A DNA stretch of 64,000 nucleotides from Thamnidium elegans (lineage: Eukaryota > Mucoromycota > Mucoromycetes > Mucorales > Mucoraceae): contig JAIXMG010000002.1 in NCBI GenBank assembly GCA_025201345.1, positions 1,302,001 to 1,366,000 on the forward strand. The letters run 5' to 3'. The translations under genes were made by a program, and so were the position numbers. A model generated the notes under the pieces. It did not search any database. It saw nothing but the letters and a program-made list of their open reading frames with translations, and had not been told where the DNA came from. Each line of letters starts with the position of its first letter. Positions within the stretch are counted from its first letter, which is position 1. This document shows, one piece after another, positions 37,568 through 49,517 of this stretch.

Positions 37568-39703
37568 TTATATGTGAAATAATTGACTCATAAGAGGATC
37601 AATCATCAAATTTTCATCTTCGGTCTTGATATAATCACAATGTTCAAAAACCACACCAGCAGAAGGAAGTTGAATATGTTCAGTATATAATCCAAACATA
37701 TTAGAATCCTTGAAAAGTGTATCATCCAAATGGTCTTGTGTAAGAGAAGGTGAAGAGAGATCAGATCCGCTACTACTACTGCTACTGATACTACGACGAC
37801 ATGATTCATGACCTGATTCAAACAACGGGTGCGGTGTACCGCTAAGTAACTCATCAGAAGAAGTAGGTACTGATAAAGTTAACTCGTAAATATTGGTTGG
37901 ACTAGATGATTTCATTGGTGTATCTATTGAAGAAGTGGCTTGCTCAGAAGGTGGAGAGAAACAATCGTGAAAGTCAAGTGAATCTGTTGTACCGCTATAA
38001 AGCGATTCATTATCATCGTGATTTTCAGCAGAGCCGCGACGAACGACCTTGGTAGCAGTTATGTCTTGTTCCTGAGCAGCTAATGCAGCAACGGTTAAAG
38101 TGGTAGCTGATTTATCATCTGTATCCATGGAGATTTGTGTACTGGAAGGCATACGAAGTGAATTCTTGCGAGGATTCAAGTCAGGTAAAAATTTAGATCT
38201 GTAGACATCAAGTACACGTTGCAGTAAGTTCTTGCGATTAGCCAATTGTTTAGGATTTAACCAAGCTAACTTCCAACCCAATTCATTGCATTTAGCTTCT
38301 TCCAATTGACGTTGAGAAGCAAAAGGAGACGAGGTATTGATATCCATGGCACGAGGATAAACACAATTTGCTCTGCGGAAAGCAAGATCAATTGAATCAA
38401 GAGAGACAGAATCAACGTTGATACGAATACGATATTTAGTTCCACCAAGACCATCATCAATAGAAACAGTCTTTGGTAAGTCACTAGTAACCAAAAGGGA
38501 TCTAGCATCAAGTTTGGTGTCTTCCTTTTTAATATTTTTAATAATAACGTCTTCAGCTTCTGAACTGTTTTCTTCTGATTCACGGTGTTTACGTTTACGA
38601 AGTGTACCCTTCATTAACTTTTCTTGACGAGCTACACGACGAGATCGCATACTAGGATAACGATTACGGTAAGAGTCTACAGCGCGTTGAATCAAACCAC
38701 GTTTACCAGCGATTTCTCCTGAGTTAAGGTAAGCTAATTTCCAACCCAAAGTATTACATTCGGTTTCATATGCCCAACGATTACCCTTATATTGATCGCG
38801 AGGAAGGTTAGCACGAGGATAAACCTATTATAAAAAAAAGGGATTAGACACTAAATATTTTATGGATTTAACCCCGCTTTTTTTTTCTTTTTTCTTTTTT
38901 TTTTTTTTTTTTTTGTAGAAACATAAAACCTTTCCAATGAGGTATTTTGTGCCTTCAAAATGGGGGGAGAGAGAAAAAAGGGCACTTACACAGTTCTCGC
39001 CTTTAAATTTATCATCTAATAGATTAATATCTACTTGTTCAACATCAGTACGGATAGAATAACGACGTAGGACGCGATGATGAGAGTAAACAAAACTGAC
39101 CCACTCAACGCCTTCACGAACCTCAGTACGTGGTTCATGATTAGGAACTACTGAGCCAGCAGCAGCAGCATTGGGGGTGGTAGGTGTAGAATTATTATTA
39201 TTATTATTATTGGATGAGGTAGGTGTAGTAGTAAGAGTAGGAGACTTATTTGCAGCAACAGAAGCAATATGTGTAGATTTATCGGAGGATATTCCGGCAC
39301 AAGACTGGTTAGGTGGCTTAGCATGTTCTGGTTCAGTCTTAATTGTTGATGTGGTTGCTGTGGTAATAGTATCTGCTAATGCTTTGGCAATTTGTGCTGC
39401 AACAAGAGCCCAATCATGATGTAAAGCAGAAGGATTTGCAGTTTGTGTGATTGGAATAGGTGAAACTACATACAAAAAAAAAAAAGTTAATATTAATTTT
39501 TTGGGATTTGGATTAATTAATATATTATATATACCAAGTTGTTGCGTAGAAGAAGATTGTTTCTTTTCTTTAATTTTATGTAAAGTTTTTTCAATTTCTT
39601 CAAGTTGAGTAGAGGTAAGTGCTTCAAGTAATGATTCGGATTTTTCGGTTGGATGAAGTAAGTCGTTGACACATAACTGAAGGTGAAGATTTGGCTGTGA
39701 CAT
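37568..39703 (-). CDS. DUF8032-like regulatory protein with duplicated C-terminal module
   Basis: About 650 residues in four exons, start ATG at 39703 (MSQPNLHLQLCVNDLLHP). The N-terminus is helical (STQLEEIEKTLHKIKEKKQ); then a Ser/Thr/Asn-rich linker. The conserved core begins VEWVSFVYSHHRVLRRYSIR and runs across an intron into CVYPRANLPRDQYKGNRW, WKLAYLNSGEIAGKRGLIQR and AVDSYRNRYPSMRSRR. I associate this core with the fungal DUF8032 family; that name is from memory. A second, weaker copy of the CVYPRA...LGWKLAWLN...LLQRVLDVYR unit follows after about 100 residues. Basic patches (GTLRKRKHRE) and the Ser-rich C-terminus suggest a nuclear regulator. No catalytic motif is visible. Confidence 0.65.
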
Positions 39704-41717
39704 TTTTCTTTTCTCAAATATAAATTGTTAAATTATTTTAAAGCAACAAAAAAATAAAATAACAAAATAGAAAAGGGAAACGCGTATTACTATTTAAAAA
39801 AAAACAAAAAGAAAATTGGAGTTATATAAGAAAAAAAGAAAGAGAGAAAGAAGAGGGAAAAAAAAGCTGTGATAAAGCTTTCGAAAGTGGAGATGGAAAA
39901 TATTTTTTTTAATTTAAAGAGCGAACATAAAAAGATTTTTTTGTTGTTATTGTCGTTGACTACATTGTAACTAAGCAACTCAAGTTTCAGTTAAAATATG
40001 CAAAAAAAAAAAAAAAAAAAAAAGAAGGTCTTGTTTATAATTGAGTTTGGACCCTGAGTTACTTTTTGAAGATCTTTATTATGTATAAGCACTTTAAAGA
40101 GAATAATTTAACTATTGTTACACATTCATACTACATACGGAAAAACTAAAAAAGATAATGAAGAATTTGATATTCCTTCAATTTTTTATTGGATACTCTT
40201 AGCTTTTAAAATGTGCCAAATGTGATAGGATGACTGGTTACTATAAATATTTTTGCCTTAACAGTTGTTTCCGTTCATATACATTTTGACTCATTTTATA
40301 TGCCCACAGTAAATATTGATATATACATGTGTATTAGTCTACAAAAAAAAAAAAAAAAAAATAGGGAGAAAAAAAATATTCAATATCTGGCTTTTTAGCT
40401 ATAAAGGACACATTTCACGTTCAAATTTCCCTATTACAAAAAAAAAAAAAACTCACTATCTAAAAGCTTCTCCATCTCCTTTTTTTTTTAAAAAAAAAAA
40501 AGCGGCTTACAAAAAGAAGAAGACTGAGTTTAACAGATATTCAAGTGACGTGAACCAGAAGTCAAAATGCGCATAAAAGCTGTACCTGAAGCAACTTTAA
40601 AAAGTAAAGATACGCACTAAAAAAAAAAGGAATGGGTCGCTCTTTTCTTATTTTATCGTTGTACAGTTAATTCGGTTTTTGTATTCAATCGACAGGACAA
40701 TGAACTATGTAAAATATTTGAGTTTGGTTCTTGTTTTCCCGCCTACAAAAAGGTTATATAAAAATGAACTCTTTTCTATTTATTCAGTGAGGTTTATCGC
40801 GAGATTAATTGATATAATTTTGATTACTGTAAAATAATAATTATGTGTATCAGAAACATTCCTTTCTTATTAACAGCACTGACAGGTCCTTTTTTTTTTT
40901 TTTTCTTAAAAAAAAATATAACGGTATGCAACAATCAATAATAAAGCCCTCTTATCCCTCCTTTTGCTTAGTTATTTTTTCAAATTAGGAAAACAATAAG
41001 ATACTGATATCGAACAAATGTTAAGGGGGGAAAGGTCCCTTTTTTTTTGACATTTAATCACAAAAAAAATTTTCCATTCCAACTTTAGTTCCAATATGCC
41101 TAACCTTATTTTTTTTTTATCGGATAAATTATTTACGAAGGTTTCACTGCACCAAATAGATGGGTGTTACTTTGTTTAAAATTCGAAGTTACACCTACTT
41201 TTCTATCAAAAAATAAAAGCCCAAAAAAGTTTTTATTATTTCATGTAAAAAAAAAAGAACTATGAAAAAGTCTGTAAGAACCAACAATTTGTGTTTTTTC
41301 TTAGAAAACATGTAAAAAACAAGTTTAAAACGGCTTTTCAAAACCAATATCGCTTCGTAAAAAGAAAAAGAAAAAACCGCTCGAGCGCTGACTACGTGAG
41401 TACCTATGTTACGGCCTAAATATTTTTTTATACAAAAAAAAAAAAAAAAAAAAAAAAGTTACATACTAAGTGAAACTTTATTTTTTTTTGCAGTTACAAT
41501 TTTTTTTTTTTTGGTTACACTCGAAAAATCCTGCAATGGATTATTTTTTTAAAAAAAAAATGATAAAAGACAGTGATTAATAAGACAAAAAAAAACATGA
41601 TTACGTCGATATTTATATATTCCCATTACTTGATCTTTACGGATATTAAGATTTTTTTATTGAAGAAACTTTTTTTTGGTCGCACAAGTACTACCTGTTT
41701 CCGGGGTTCAAGATGAT
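39704..41717. other. Gene-free AT-rich region with TnAn blocks
   Basis: About 2 kb with many homopolymers, including A23 near 40001, T10A12 (40480-40501) and T7A10 (41544-41560). No gene or RNA is supported. Confidence 0.45.
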
Positions 41718-42086
41718 TTACCATCTGGGAGGGAAAGGAGGGAAGGTAGGAGGGGGAGGATAAGGTGGGAAAGTGGGAGGGGGAGGATAAGGTGGGAATG
41801 GAGCCCAAGGAGCGTTAGGACGAACATCACGAGCACTAGCAATTGGAAAAAAAAAAAGGTTACTTCTATATATATAAACTAGATATAACATTATTACTTA
41901 CACCAAAGGTCTAGCGCTTTGCTGATAGGCAGCATTGTACCACTCGTTGAAAGCTTGATCTTCGGCACTAGCCACAGTAACCTCATTGGTTTCAACAGCT
42001 TCAGATTCGACAGGAGCAGCCCAAACTTGAACAAGAGCAAGGATACAGACAAAGAGCAAAGTAGAGATGATAGAGAATGATTTCAT
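41718..42086 (-). CDS. Small secreted Pro/Tyr-rich peptide precursor
   Basis: Two exons (42086-41902 and 41835-41718) join in frame to give exactly 100 residues. The start MKSFSIISTLLFVCILALVQ begins a clear signal peptide with likely cleavage after VWA. An acidic propeptide-like part follows (VESEAVETNEVTVASAEDQ) and then a Tyr/Trp segment (FNEWYNAAYQQSARPL). Exon 2 encodes a Pro-rich tail with two copies of PPYPPPPTFP, ending PPFPPRW. It has no cysteines. A TATATAA box lies 50 nt upstream. Possible roles are cell-wall structural peptide, secreted signal or effector; none can be shown. The exon 2 part is GC-richer than its surroundings because of proline codons. Confidence 0.7.
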
Positions 42087-42135
42087 AATGCGAGAATATG
42101 TGTTTGGTTTTTTTTTAAAAAAGAAAACTCTCTCT

Positions 42136-42143
42136 TTATATAA
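42136..42143 (-). promoter_or_regulatory. TATA box of the secreted-peptide gene
   Basis: TTATATAA lies 50 nt upstream of the ATG at 42086, between a CT-rich tract and the start. The short distance implies a very short 5' UTR. Confidence 0.4.
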
Positions 42144-42532
42144 GCTTTGCAAAAAAACCATTTTAAGAGTTTTTGATTATATTCTATCAATTGTTTGACG
42201 AGTAACTACAATATAACTTCTTTTTTTTTCGATAATAAAAAGGGGGAGGGTGAGAAACATGTTTTTTGAGAATGTAGTATATAGTATCTAGTTCTTTCTT
42301 TTTAAGCAAAAGTCTGGACATACTATACTGATAAAATAGAAAAAAAAGTTGGTTTTTTACTCTTAAATAAATTGAGAGTCGGTACCTCGTCAACTCTATG
42401 AATTATACCCACTTTTTCATTAGTTATTTTTATTCATGCGCTTTTAATTCATGTATTTTCATCAGTTATTGGGAAAGTATGACTGGTATTTTTGAGAAAA
42501 ATTCAATAAAAGTATTTTATTAATTGAGAAAG

Positions 42533-42720
42533 TTAAAAAGCTAAAGTTTTTCTTCCACGACCAAACAACCCTAAAAAAAACGAGACAGAGTGTCTTATAT
42601 ATCCCTGACAGTCTGATTTGGTAACTTTTTGGGCCGCTTCAGTAATCCTGCTTCTTAAATTATCTGCACTTTTTGATGACAATGGTCCGATGGGTTGGCG
42701 GCTTATCAAACTTTTTAATT
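42533..42720 (-). pseudogene. Tc1-like transposase C-terminal fragment (left arm)
   Basis: The minus strand reads LRSRITEAAQKVTKSDCQGY then IRHSVSFF, the C-terminal helices of a Tc1/IS630-type transposase. It parallels the right-arm fragment (VTLKDCQGWIKHSVSFF). A homopolymer difference (T8 against T6GA) shifts the last residues to another frame. Upstream catalytic parts are absent. Confidence 0.6.
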
Positions 42721-43210
42721 TCAGCCTTATTCTGGGGCTTCACGACTACGTAACTAGAATTTTTTTGTAGAAAGAACTTTTTCAATTATTATTAATTCAT
42801 TCTGGTTCCAAATTTACTTTTCAAATTAAATAATCTAGACATGCTCTAATAAGGAACTTTACAAGCTTAGGGAAGTATTCGTTATAATCTATCACTTTTT
42901 TTTTTTTTTGGCTTTTATCATCCCTTTTTTTCTTCTTGAACAAACACAGCAACGCATAGCTATCATAGCTCATGTTCCCGCCAAAATTATGCTGTAGGAC
43001 TTTGTAAGGCATATGAGTGGCTTTATCCGTCAATGCCGTCCTTGTTCAAGCCTACATATTTATTTTTACTGCCAGTATAATGCATAATCAAGTGATTGTT
43101 TTTGTCGAAACGCGAACCTTTTTAAGTTATTTCGCCATCTATCCTTACTGGTCAAATAAATCTCTTTTTAATGTTTTCAATATCATACAGAAATTAAAGA
43201 AAAAAAAAAA

Positions 43211-45313
43211 CTAATAATGGGGAGGGAAATATATTGGTCCAAGAGAACTCATACCGTTACTATCTTCGTTTTTTGTCAACTTCAATATTATTGGATTGAC
43301 AATGTTATTCAATTTTGGAAGTTTCTCCAAATTGTGTCTATTTTTCTTTAAAACGTTTTGATGTTCTTCCTTTAAACAGGCCATATTTACTACTGACTGT
43401 TCTAATAAGCCCTAATGGAATAAAATATCAATAGTTTTTTTTTTGTTAATATACGTTAGGCAATAGTTTTTGTTACCTTGATAATCCAAAAGAATTGAAC
43501 TAATTGGGGCAAAAATTCATCTACATCATCATATTCAGGCTTGATATTCAAGGTTGCCTCCCTCCAAAGGTCAAAAATCCCTTCCTCTTTAAAACTAATA
43601 CTCCAGAGATGTAGTTTTTCATCTATTTACAATTTTTTAAAAAACTTACTTAGAATTCTATTAAATTAAGATGCCGTATTACCTGCACCATTTAAAAAAA
43701 AAACTTTAACTTCGGAAAACTTCTCAATAGACGCCAAGTAAAATTCATCAGCTATACATTTCAACATGGCCAGCATGCCAAACACACCCTTGTGATGGTC
43801 GAATTTGAGCTTCACCCGGTCAATATTGCCAAAGTGACCAGATGTTTCAACCACTAGTAATTCTAGCTTTTTTAGGCCAAAAATCTTTACAAGCCCATCT
43901 GTCTTGTAGCAGCTTTTGTCATCAACAAAAATATCATTGGCCTTTAATTGTTTTGACATACTTTCAAGACGGGGTTGCCCCGACTGAAATCCAGCCTTGC
44001 AGTTATGCATGGTGATGTTTTTTGCAACCACTGCCAAGTACGGCCAAATGAATAGTTGGTTAAAAGCATCCTCATTTTGGTCCCTGTCAATGGGTGAAGT
44101 GTATGTTTCGTGACTATAAAAACATTGTAAGATGGTGTTTGATAATTAAACAGCAAATATGTAACTTACAGCTCAATGAATATTCCTTCTAAAAACTCTA
44201 ACAGCTTCATCCCTTCTTCTTTCTCTTGAACTAATGATCCTATGAACATAGAGAATTCCCTAATGTTCTTCTTGAATTGGCTCAAGGCATTCTACATCAA
44301 GAAATACGAGTTTATTACAAATATAATCTTAATTAATAATTATAATTACTTACACAATTAACAACTGAATCAATGTGTTGTTGAAATACATCTGGGATTG
44401 TAAACGACTGAACATTATTGCCTTCCAAGTGTCTATTGTAGAGGTTTCGATCCAAATAAGGTTTCGAAGAAATCCCATTTCCAGCTCTAATTATGTTATT
44501 AGCCTCTGGGCTAAAAGAAAGACATGAATATTTCTTAGTTTAAAAAAGTTTACACTATATCCTAATTACCTATAAGGGTGAAAAGCAGACTTGTGGTGCT
44601 CCAAGAAATTTAGCCAGTCTTTCCAAATACTTGGCTCCTGATTCAAAAAAAAAACTGGGTGGTTAGTCCAGGTAAAAGGTTATTGTTACAGCAACCTACT
44701 TTATTTTCATTGTCGTCTTCATCCTTTCTTTCTTCTGCTTCAAATTTTCGCTTAGAGGAGTTCTCCTTTTAAAAAGAATACATTAAAGTTCTATAAAATT
44801 TAGTATGTGGTTAGTGGCCCTTACCGTGTTAATATAATGAACCTTATCTCCAATAATACTGTTAAAGGTGTCTACATTCATTGTTCCGTTGATTGTCACA
44901 GCTATTTTCCTTTTTTTGGCGGCCTTTCGTGCTATTGTAGACATCAATTCAGCTTTTGTTGGCTAAATTTAAAAGAGTAAGTTTTCTATTTATTTTTTTG
45001 AATATAAGCTAAATTGTATACCTTTTTTTGTTTAAGCGATGAAGTAACATATTCTTTAATACAAATTGGGGTCTCCTGTAATTGAGTAATCCAGTTCAGA
45101 TCACTATCGTAGTCTCTTGATATTTCTTGGAATTTTTTTAGATTTATTTAAGTCTTGATGCGTTTCCTCAAAATAATGTTGGAAATCCCAATTATAAGCG
45201 CTGTTTAACGCAAAGAAATGACGAGAACCTTCCTGTATATTTGTAACTTTGTAATTTTTGTAACAATCTGGTAGATTCATCTTAGTTGCTAAGATATAGA
45301 AAAAAATCGCCAA
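43211..45313 (-). CDS. Nine-exon cargo gene, uncharacterised Mucorales-type protein (frameshifted)
   Basis: Start at 45313 (MAIFFYILATKMNLPDCY) or the internal ATG at 45280; stop at 43211 after SSLGPIYFPPHY. Exons (approximate): 45313-45024, 44963-44826, 44768-44700, 44641-44573, 44512-44356, 44292-44171, 44117-43682, 43620-43477, 43413-43211, all with good GT-AG sites; about 520 residues. The first exon carries one shift in a run of seven T (45133-45139): before it the frame gives HQDLNKSKK, after it QEISRDYDSDLNWITQ. This is either a real inactivating change or a homopolymer sequencing error. The most conserved-looking core is GLVKIFGLKKLELLVVETSG, then KLKFDHHKGVFGMLAMLKCI, FFLNGAG and LHLWSISFKEEGIFDLWRE. 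I recall similar proteins as abundant in Mucorales genomes, without known function. Confidence 0.6.
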
Positions 45314-45636
45314 TTGACACTGAAAAAACTCAGTTTCGCGTTAACTGTGAAACTGTGTTTTCTGTGACTCTCGTGTTGTCGGTCGTGCCTACGATAATCC
45401 TCGTTGACTCTGATTCGTCTCTGATTGTGGTACACAATGCTACGCGGAAAATTGAATAGCGTTATTCATCTCATAAAGTCACGATTTTTATTAATTAATA
45501 AATATCTTTTCCAAAAACACACTCCAATAAATCTTAGGTACGCGGGCTAGACTATATAAAGCCTATTGATGTTGTTGCATCTATACATAGCGTTGTCGCT
45601 TATAGTAACTGTAATTTTAGTGCAGTAAGCTACGGC

Positions 45637-45852
45637 GTTTGTATATACCTTTCACCTTTCCTGAATCCAATCGAGGAGTTTTGGTCGAAGGTAAAGTTTG
45701 GTGTAAAGAGGGAAGCTTTCGACAATGGAGACACATTAACTCCAAGAATTGTAAAGTCATGTTCGGAAGTAACCCTCAAAGACTGCCAAGGTTGGATTAA
45801 GCACTCTGTCTCGTTTTTTGAGGGTTGTTTGGTCGTGGAAGAAAAACTTTAG
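45637..45852 (+). pseudogene. Tc1-like transposase C-terminal fragment (right arm)
   Basis: The plus strand reads LSPFLNPIEEFWSKVKFGVK, containing the LNPIEEFW signature with the third catalytic acidic residue, and ends DCQGWIKHSVSFF... VVEEKL-stop at 45852. HTH and the first two catalytic Asp blocks are missing, and sequence just upstream (45320-45630) is not coding for them. The last part lies inside the inverted arm. Confidence 0.75.
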
Positions 45853-46048
45853 CCTTTTAACTTTCTAAATTAATAAAATACTTTTATTGAATTTTTCTCA
45901 AAAATACCAGTCATACTTTCCCAAAAACGGTAGTTCTCGTGACGGATTTTTTATGAGGAACCCCCCCCCCCCTAAACGTCAAAAAAAAGAAGAAGAAAAA
46001 ATTTACATGGTAATGAGTTTGGTTCATGTCAAATAAAATATTTCAACC

Positions 46049-47793
46049 ATGAATATAAATCTCTATAGAAGAAGAAGGTTAAGATCTACACAACCTATTC
46101 TAACTCGAGTCCAAATCCGAGACTTGGGTAGAAAGATAGGATTTACATCTTTTAGACAGTCGGTTGAATATTTCATGGTAAAAAAAATAATTTATATCAC
46201 CAGGCACCACAAAAAAATAATAATTAAAAACGAGTATATGGATGTAAATATATAGGATCCTTATAATTATTTCAAGTTGAGTAAAATAAAAATGGCTGAT
46301 ATTCATCAATATTTATGGGATCAAGGTATCACTCACGAAAAATGTCCCAACACACATATTAGACAGGGAGATCATTCTCGAGTCTTGATTTCAATTTTGT
46401 TCCCGGGATACCCAATTATTAAAGCAAGTGAGCAACATTATAGAGACTTAAGAGAAAAGTGAGTTTTTTCATTTACACTTGCAAAAAAAGAAAAATTATG
46501 CTTAACCGCTTTGTACTACTAGTCGCTCACCACAGGCCAAGATTATCGATTTAGCTTACGATCAATTACCAATTACAGATAAATTCGAAAGATTAGAAGA
46601 ACTTTATAGAACCGAAGTCGATTGGCATAAACTCGAAAACGACTCAAAGCAATACACTGTTGAAATTCCCTTAAAAAAATTAAACCGATCTATTGTAGTA
46701 GAAGGTCACGCATCTTCCAAACTAAACGTTCGATTGTTTCTATACCTATGGTCATCAGAACGTATGGCCTGGACACCTTCTTCGATTAGTCTTTCGGTTG
46801 ATCACAGTGCGGAAGATTGTCTTTCAGCACAAGATAAAAAATTACACGAATACGGATTTAACCATATAGATATTACGGAAACTACAGACGCTATCACCAA
46901 AGCAACCAGACGAAGCACAGGGTCTTTACCATTTATATTTACCTTTCACGGAAAGAGACCCAATATTAGACACGTTTCTGTTTGCGCCGTTATTGAAAAA
47001 TCGTCGCAAGAATTAACCAGCCAGCTATACGTTCAGACAGCTTCTTTATATATTGGACAAGCTATGGAGAGTTCCAGTAGAAATGTGCCTCAGGCACAAG
47101 CAGTTCAAAAACAAGTGATTGAATTGTTACGTCCATTTGATCTTAAAGATAAATTAGATTTAATTAAAACTGAAACCATTTTTCTTTCATGCGCAGAGAA
47201 ATTTTTAACAGCTTGGAATAGTAAGTCAATACATGTATATGTATCGTAAATAGCTATTTACTTGATTTTTTTTTTTAAAAAAAAACAGATCATGACAAGG
47301 AGGATAAAGAAGAAGATGATAAAGATATTGAGGTATATACAGGTGGAGAATACGTTTCAGTATTAGATCCTATTATGTTGAGTAGAATTGAGCATCCAAC
47401 CAGATGTATATTTTGTACGCATAATACTTGTTTCGACGCTGAGGTATTTTTCAAGTTTCAAGTGACATCTATGCAATGGAAATGTCCCATTTGTCTAGTT
47501 AAAATCCGTGGTATCCAGGTAAAAACTAATATTATTACTGCATGTATATAAAGAAACTAACATGATTTTATTTTTAGGATCTTTATATTGATTATCATGC
47601 TAAATTGGCATTAAAAAAGCACCCTAATGAAGAACGATTCCTGTTAGAAAAGAATGACGTTTATTTACCGATTGAGCCACTAGCACCTATCCAAGTCGAC
47701 ATGAAAAATATCCCGGAAAAGCGAACTGTGGCAGAAATTATATCACTTGATGATGATAATGATGAAATAACCAGTAAGCGCCAAAGAAGCTAA
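46049..47793 (+). CDS. SP-RING (MIZ) SUMO E3 ligase, Siz/PIAS-like
   Basis: Promotes transfer of SUMO from Ubc9 to nuclear substrates. Exons join in frame from MADIHQYLWDQGITHEK (46292; a farther exon from 46049 is possible) through ENRSPQAKIIDLAYDQ and a beta-rich region (VEIPLKKLNRSIVVEGHASS, LNVRLFLYLWSSERMAW) that may correspond to a PINIT domain. Then comes the zinc-binding SP-RING: YVSVLDPIMLSRIEHPTRCI, CTHNTCFDAEVFF, MQWKCPICLVKIRG, DLYIDY. C-x-H-x-C and CPxC ligands are in place. The C-terminus has VAEIISLDDDNDE, whose acidic-flanked hydrophobic core looks like a SUMO-interacting motif. The N-terminal exon(s) are uncertain; no SAP domain is clear. Confidence 0.82.
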
Positions 47794-49517
47794 AATTACA
47801 TCATTTTCATCAGGTATTTTTTTGTGTGCTACAAAAATTTATAAACATTTAAAAAAAATAAAATAAACGGACGTAAATATTTACACGCGATTCCTTCCCC
47901 CCCCCTTTTTTTTTATATATATATAATTCTTCAGGAACCATTTAGAAAGGGGAAAAGAGCTTTTTTTTATAAGAAAAAAAATAAACAAGATTATGATTAT
48001 TACTGTAAGCGACGATGAAGTAGTACGAGATATTATCGTGAGTTTCCCAGCTCAAATAAAAAAAAAAACTGGATTTATACCAGAAAATCATGTTACACTG
48101 GTCTGAATGATAAACTCTTGGACATTTTTAAACAAAAAGGGTTTTACATTTTTAGCGACTCAATCAGGCTGATCTATTATGCCATTGATTAATAACCAAT
48201 CAATGAACTATAACGAGTGTAATCGAAAACCTATTATTTTTTAGTTCAAATTTTTATTTCTAAATACAGGATTTTTCTTATTTAATAGCGATCGGAAGGA
48301 AGAAAATAGTTTCTATAGGTACATAATAAACACATATATTAAAAAAAAGAGTGAGTCACTTTCCTTTGCTTTACGTATGTGGGAATGTTCCTGCCTTTTT
48401 TTTTTTTTTACTCGGTATCGTTTATAGACCAGTCATTTCTACTGGTTTAAAAGCTGGTTTCAAATCTACATTGCTGAATAAAGTGATACAATTTTTTTAA
48501 AAAAGAAAATTCTATTTACTTTTTAGATTTGCCGTAGGCTGTAATTTTCAACAAGTACATAAACATATTTTAAAACTTTTTTTATGACTGGATACTTGCA
48601 TAGATCAGAAACTGAACATTTTTTTTTCTTTTTTTTTATATTCTCAGCAAACGCTCTTCTAAAATACTAATCTTCACATGTAAAAAAAAAAAAGTAAACA
48701 GGAAAACAATGAGGCGTGTACGCAAATCAAAAAAAAAAGCAAAAGGGATAATATCGTTATTTCGAGCGAGATATCCTTTTACGTCTAGCTCGGCCTATTT
48801 ATTTCAACCTTTTTTTTTTCTTTTTTTTTCAAAGAAAACCGTCGAGCTCTTTTATTCCAGTGTAATTGTCGCATAGCAACATTCTTTCATCAAGCGAATC
48901 CAGTCTGTCGGTTATTTGTTAGCACACACTATTTGATTGCATCTTTAGCGAAAGTGGTTGATCTGTTCTTCTTTATGACTGACATAACCATGTAGTTAGT
49001 ACTAAAGTATATTCAGTGTAACATAGCAACGCTTTGCACTATTTTTTTTTGTTTAAAAAAAAAGTGTTGTATATATGCATTAGCTAATAACCCGTTTTTA
49101 TTGTTCACGTACTACTATTTATTGCAGGGTTTTGCTTTCTTAAATGTTTCTTTTAGGCAACTAATGAACAATATTACATACAATAAAAAAAAAGCACTGT
49201 AAAAAAAGAATTGGAAGAACGATCTTTTTATTTATTTTATTTTTTAATCGTAAAAAAAATGCAATCTCTTTACTTTTTTCAATTGAATTCGATATTAAAA
49301 ATACATACTTTCGAATCCAAGCCTTTATACGCTATCTTTTTTTTTTTTTGGTAAATACTATAAAAAAGGGCATTTTTTTATAGAAAAAAAAGGACTTTTA
49401 AATACGGAACTTCGGCTGCCATAAAAAAAAAAAAAAAAAAAAAGGCTTTTAAAAAAGATGGATTTTTTTTTTTTCAGTTCCGGCTTTCTCCACTTTTTGT
49501 ATTTTTTTTTTTTTGAT
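47794..49517. other. Gene-free AT-rich region
   Basis: About 1.7 kb. A tiny plus-strand frame at 47991 (MIITVSDDEVVRDII) ends in a GTGAGT donor-like site but has no visible continuation. Many T and A homopolymers. No RNA gene recognised. Confidence 0.4.

Larger units (their letters stand above)
42469..45924. mobile_element. Composite unit bounded by inverted transposase ends, with internal cargo gene
   Basis: Two near-identical arms of about 124 bp (42469-42592 and 45802-45924) lie in inverted orientation, starting TTGGGAAAGTATGACTGG at each outer end. Each arm contains the last codons and 3' flank of a Tc1-like transposase reading outward. Between the arms there is no complete transposase but a nine-exon minus-strand gene. 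The arms differ by only a few substitutions and small indels, far less than the transposase sequence just inside them, so they look recently homogenised or recently inserted. A TA target duplication could not be established. Confidence 0.6.

Noticed and set aside
42821..43033. Separate gene reading MPYKVLQHNFGGNMSYDSYA
   Set aside because: A 70-codon frame with poly-Lys from A tracts, no domain and no splice context; it lies between cargo gene and left arm and may be debris.
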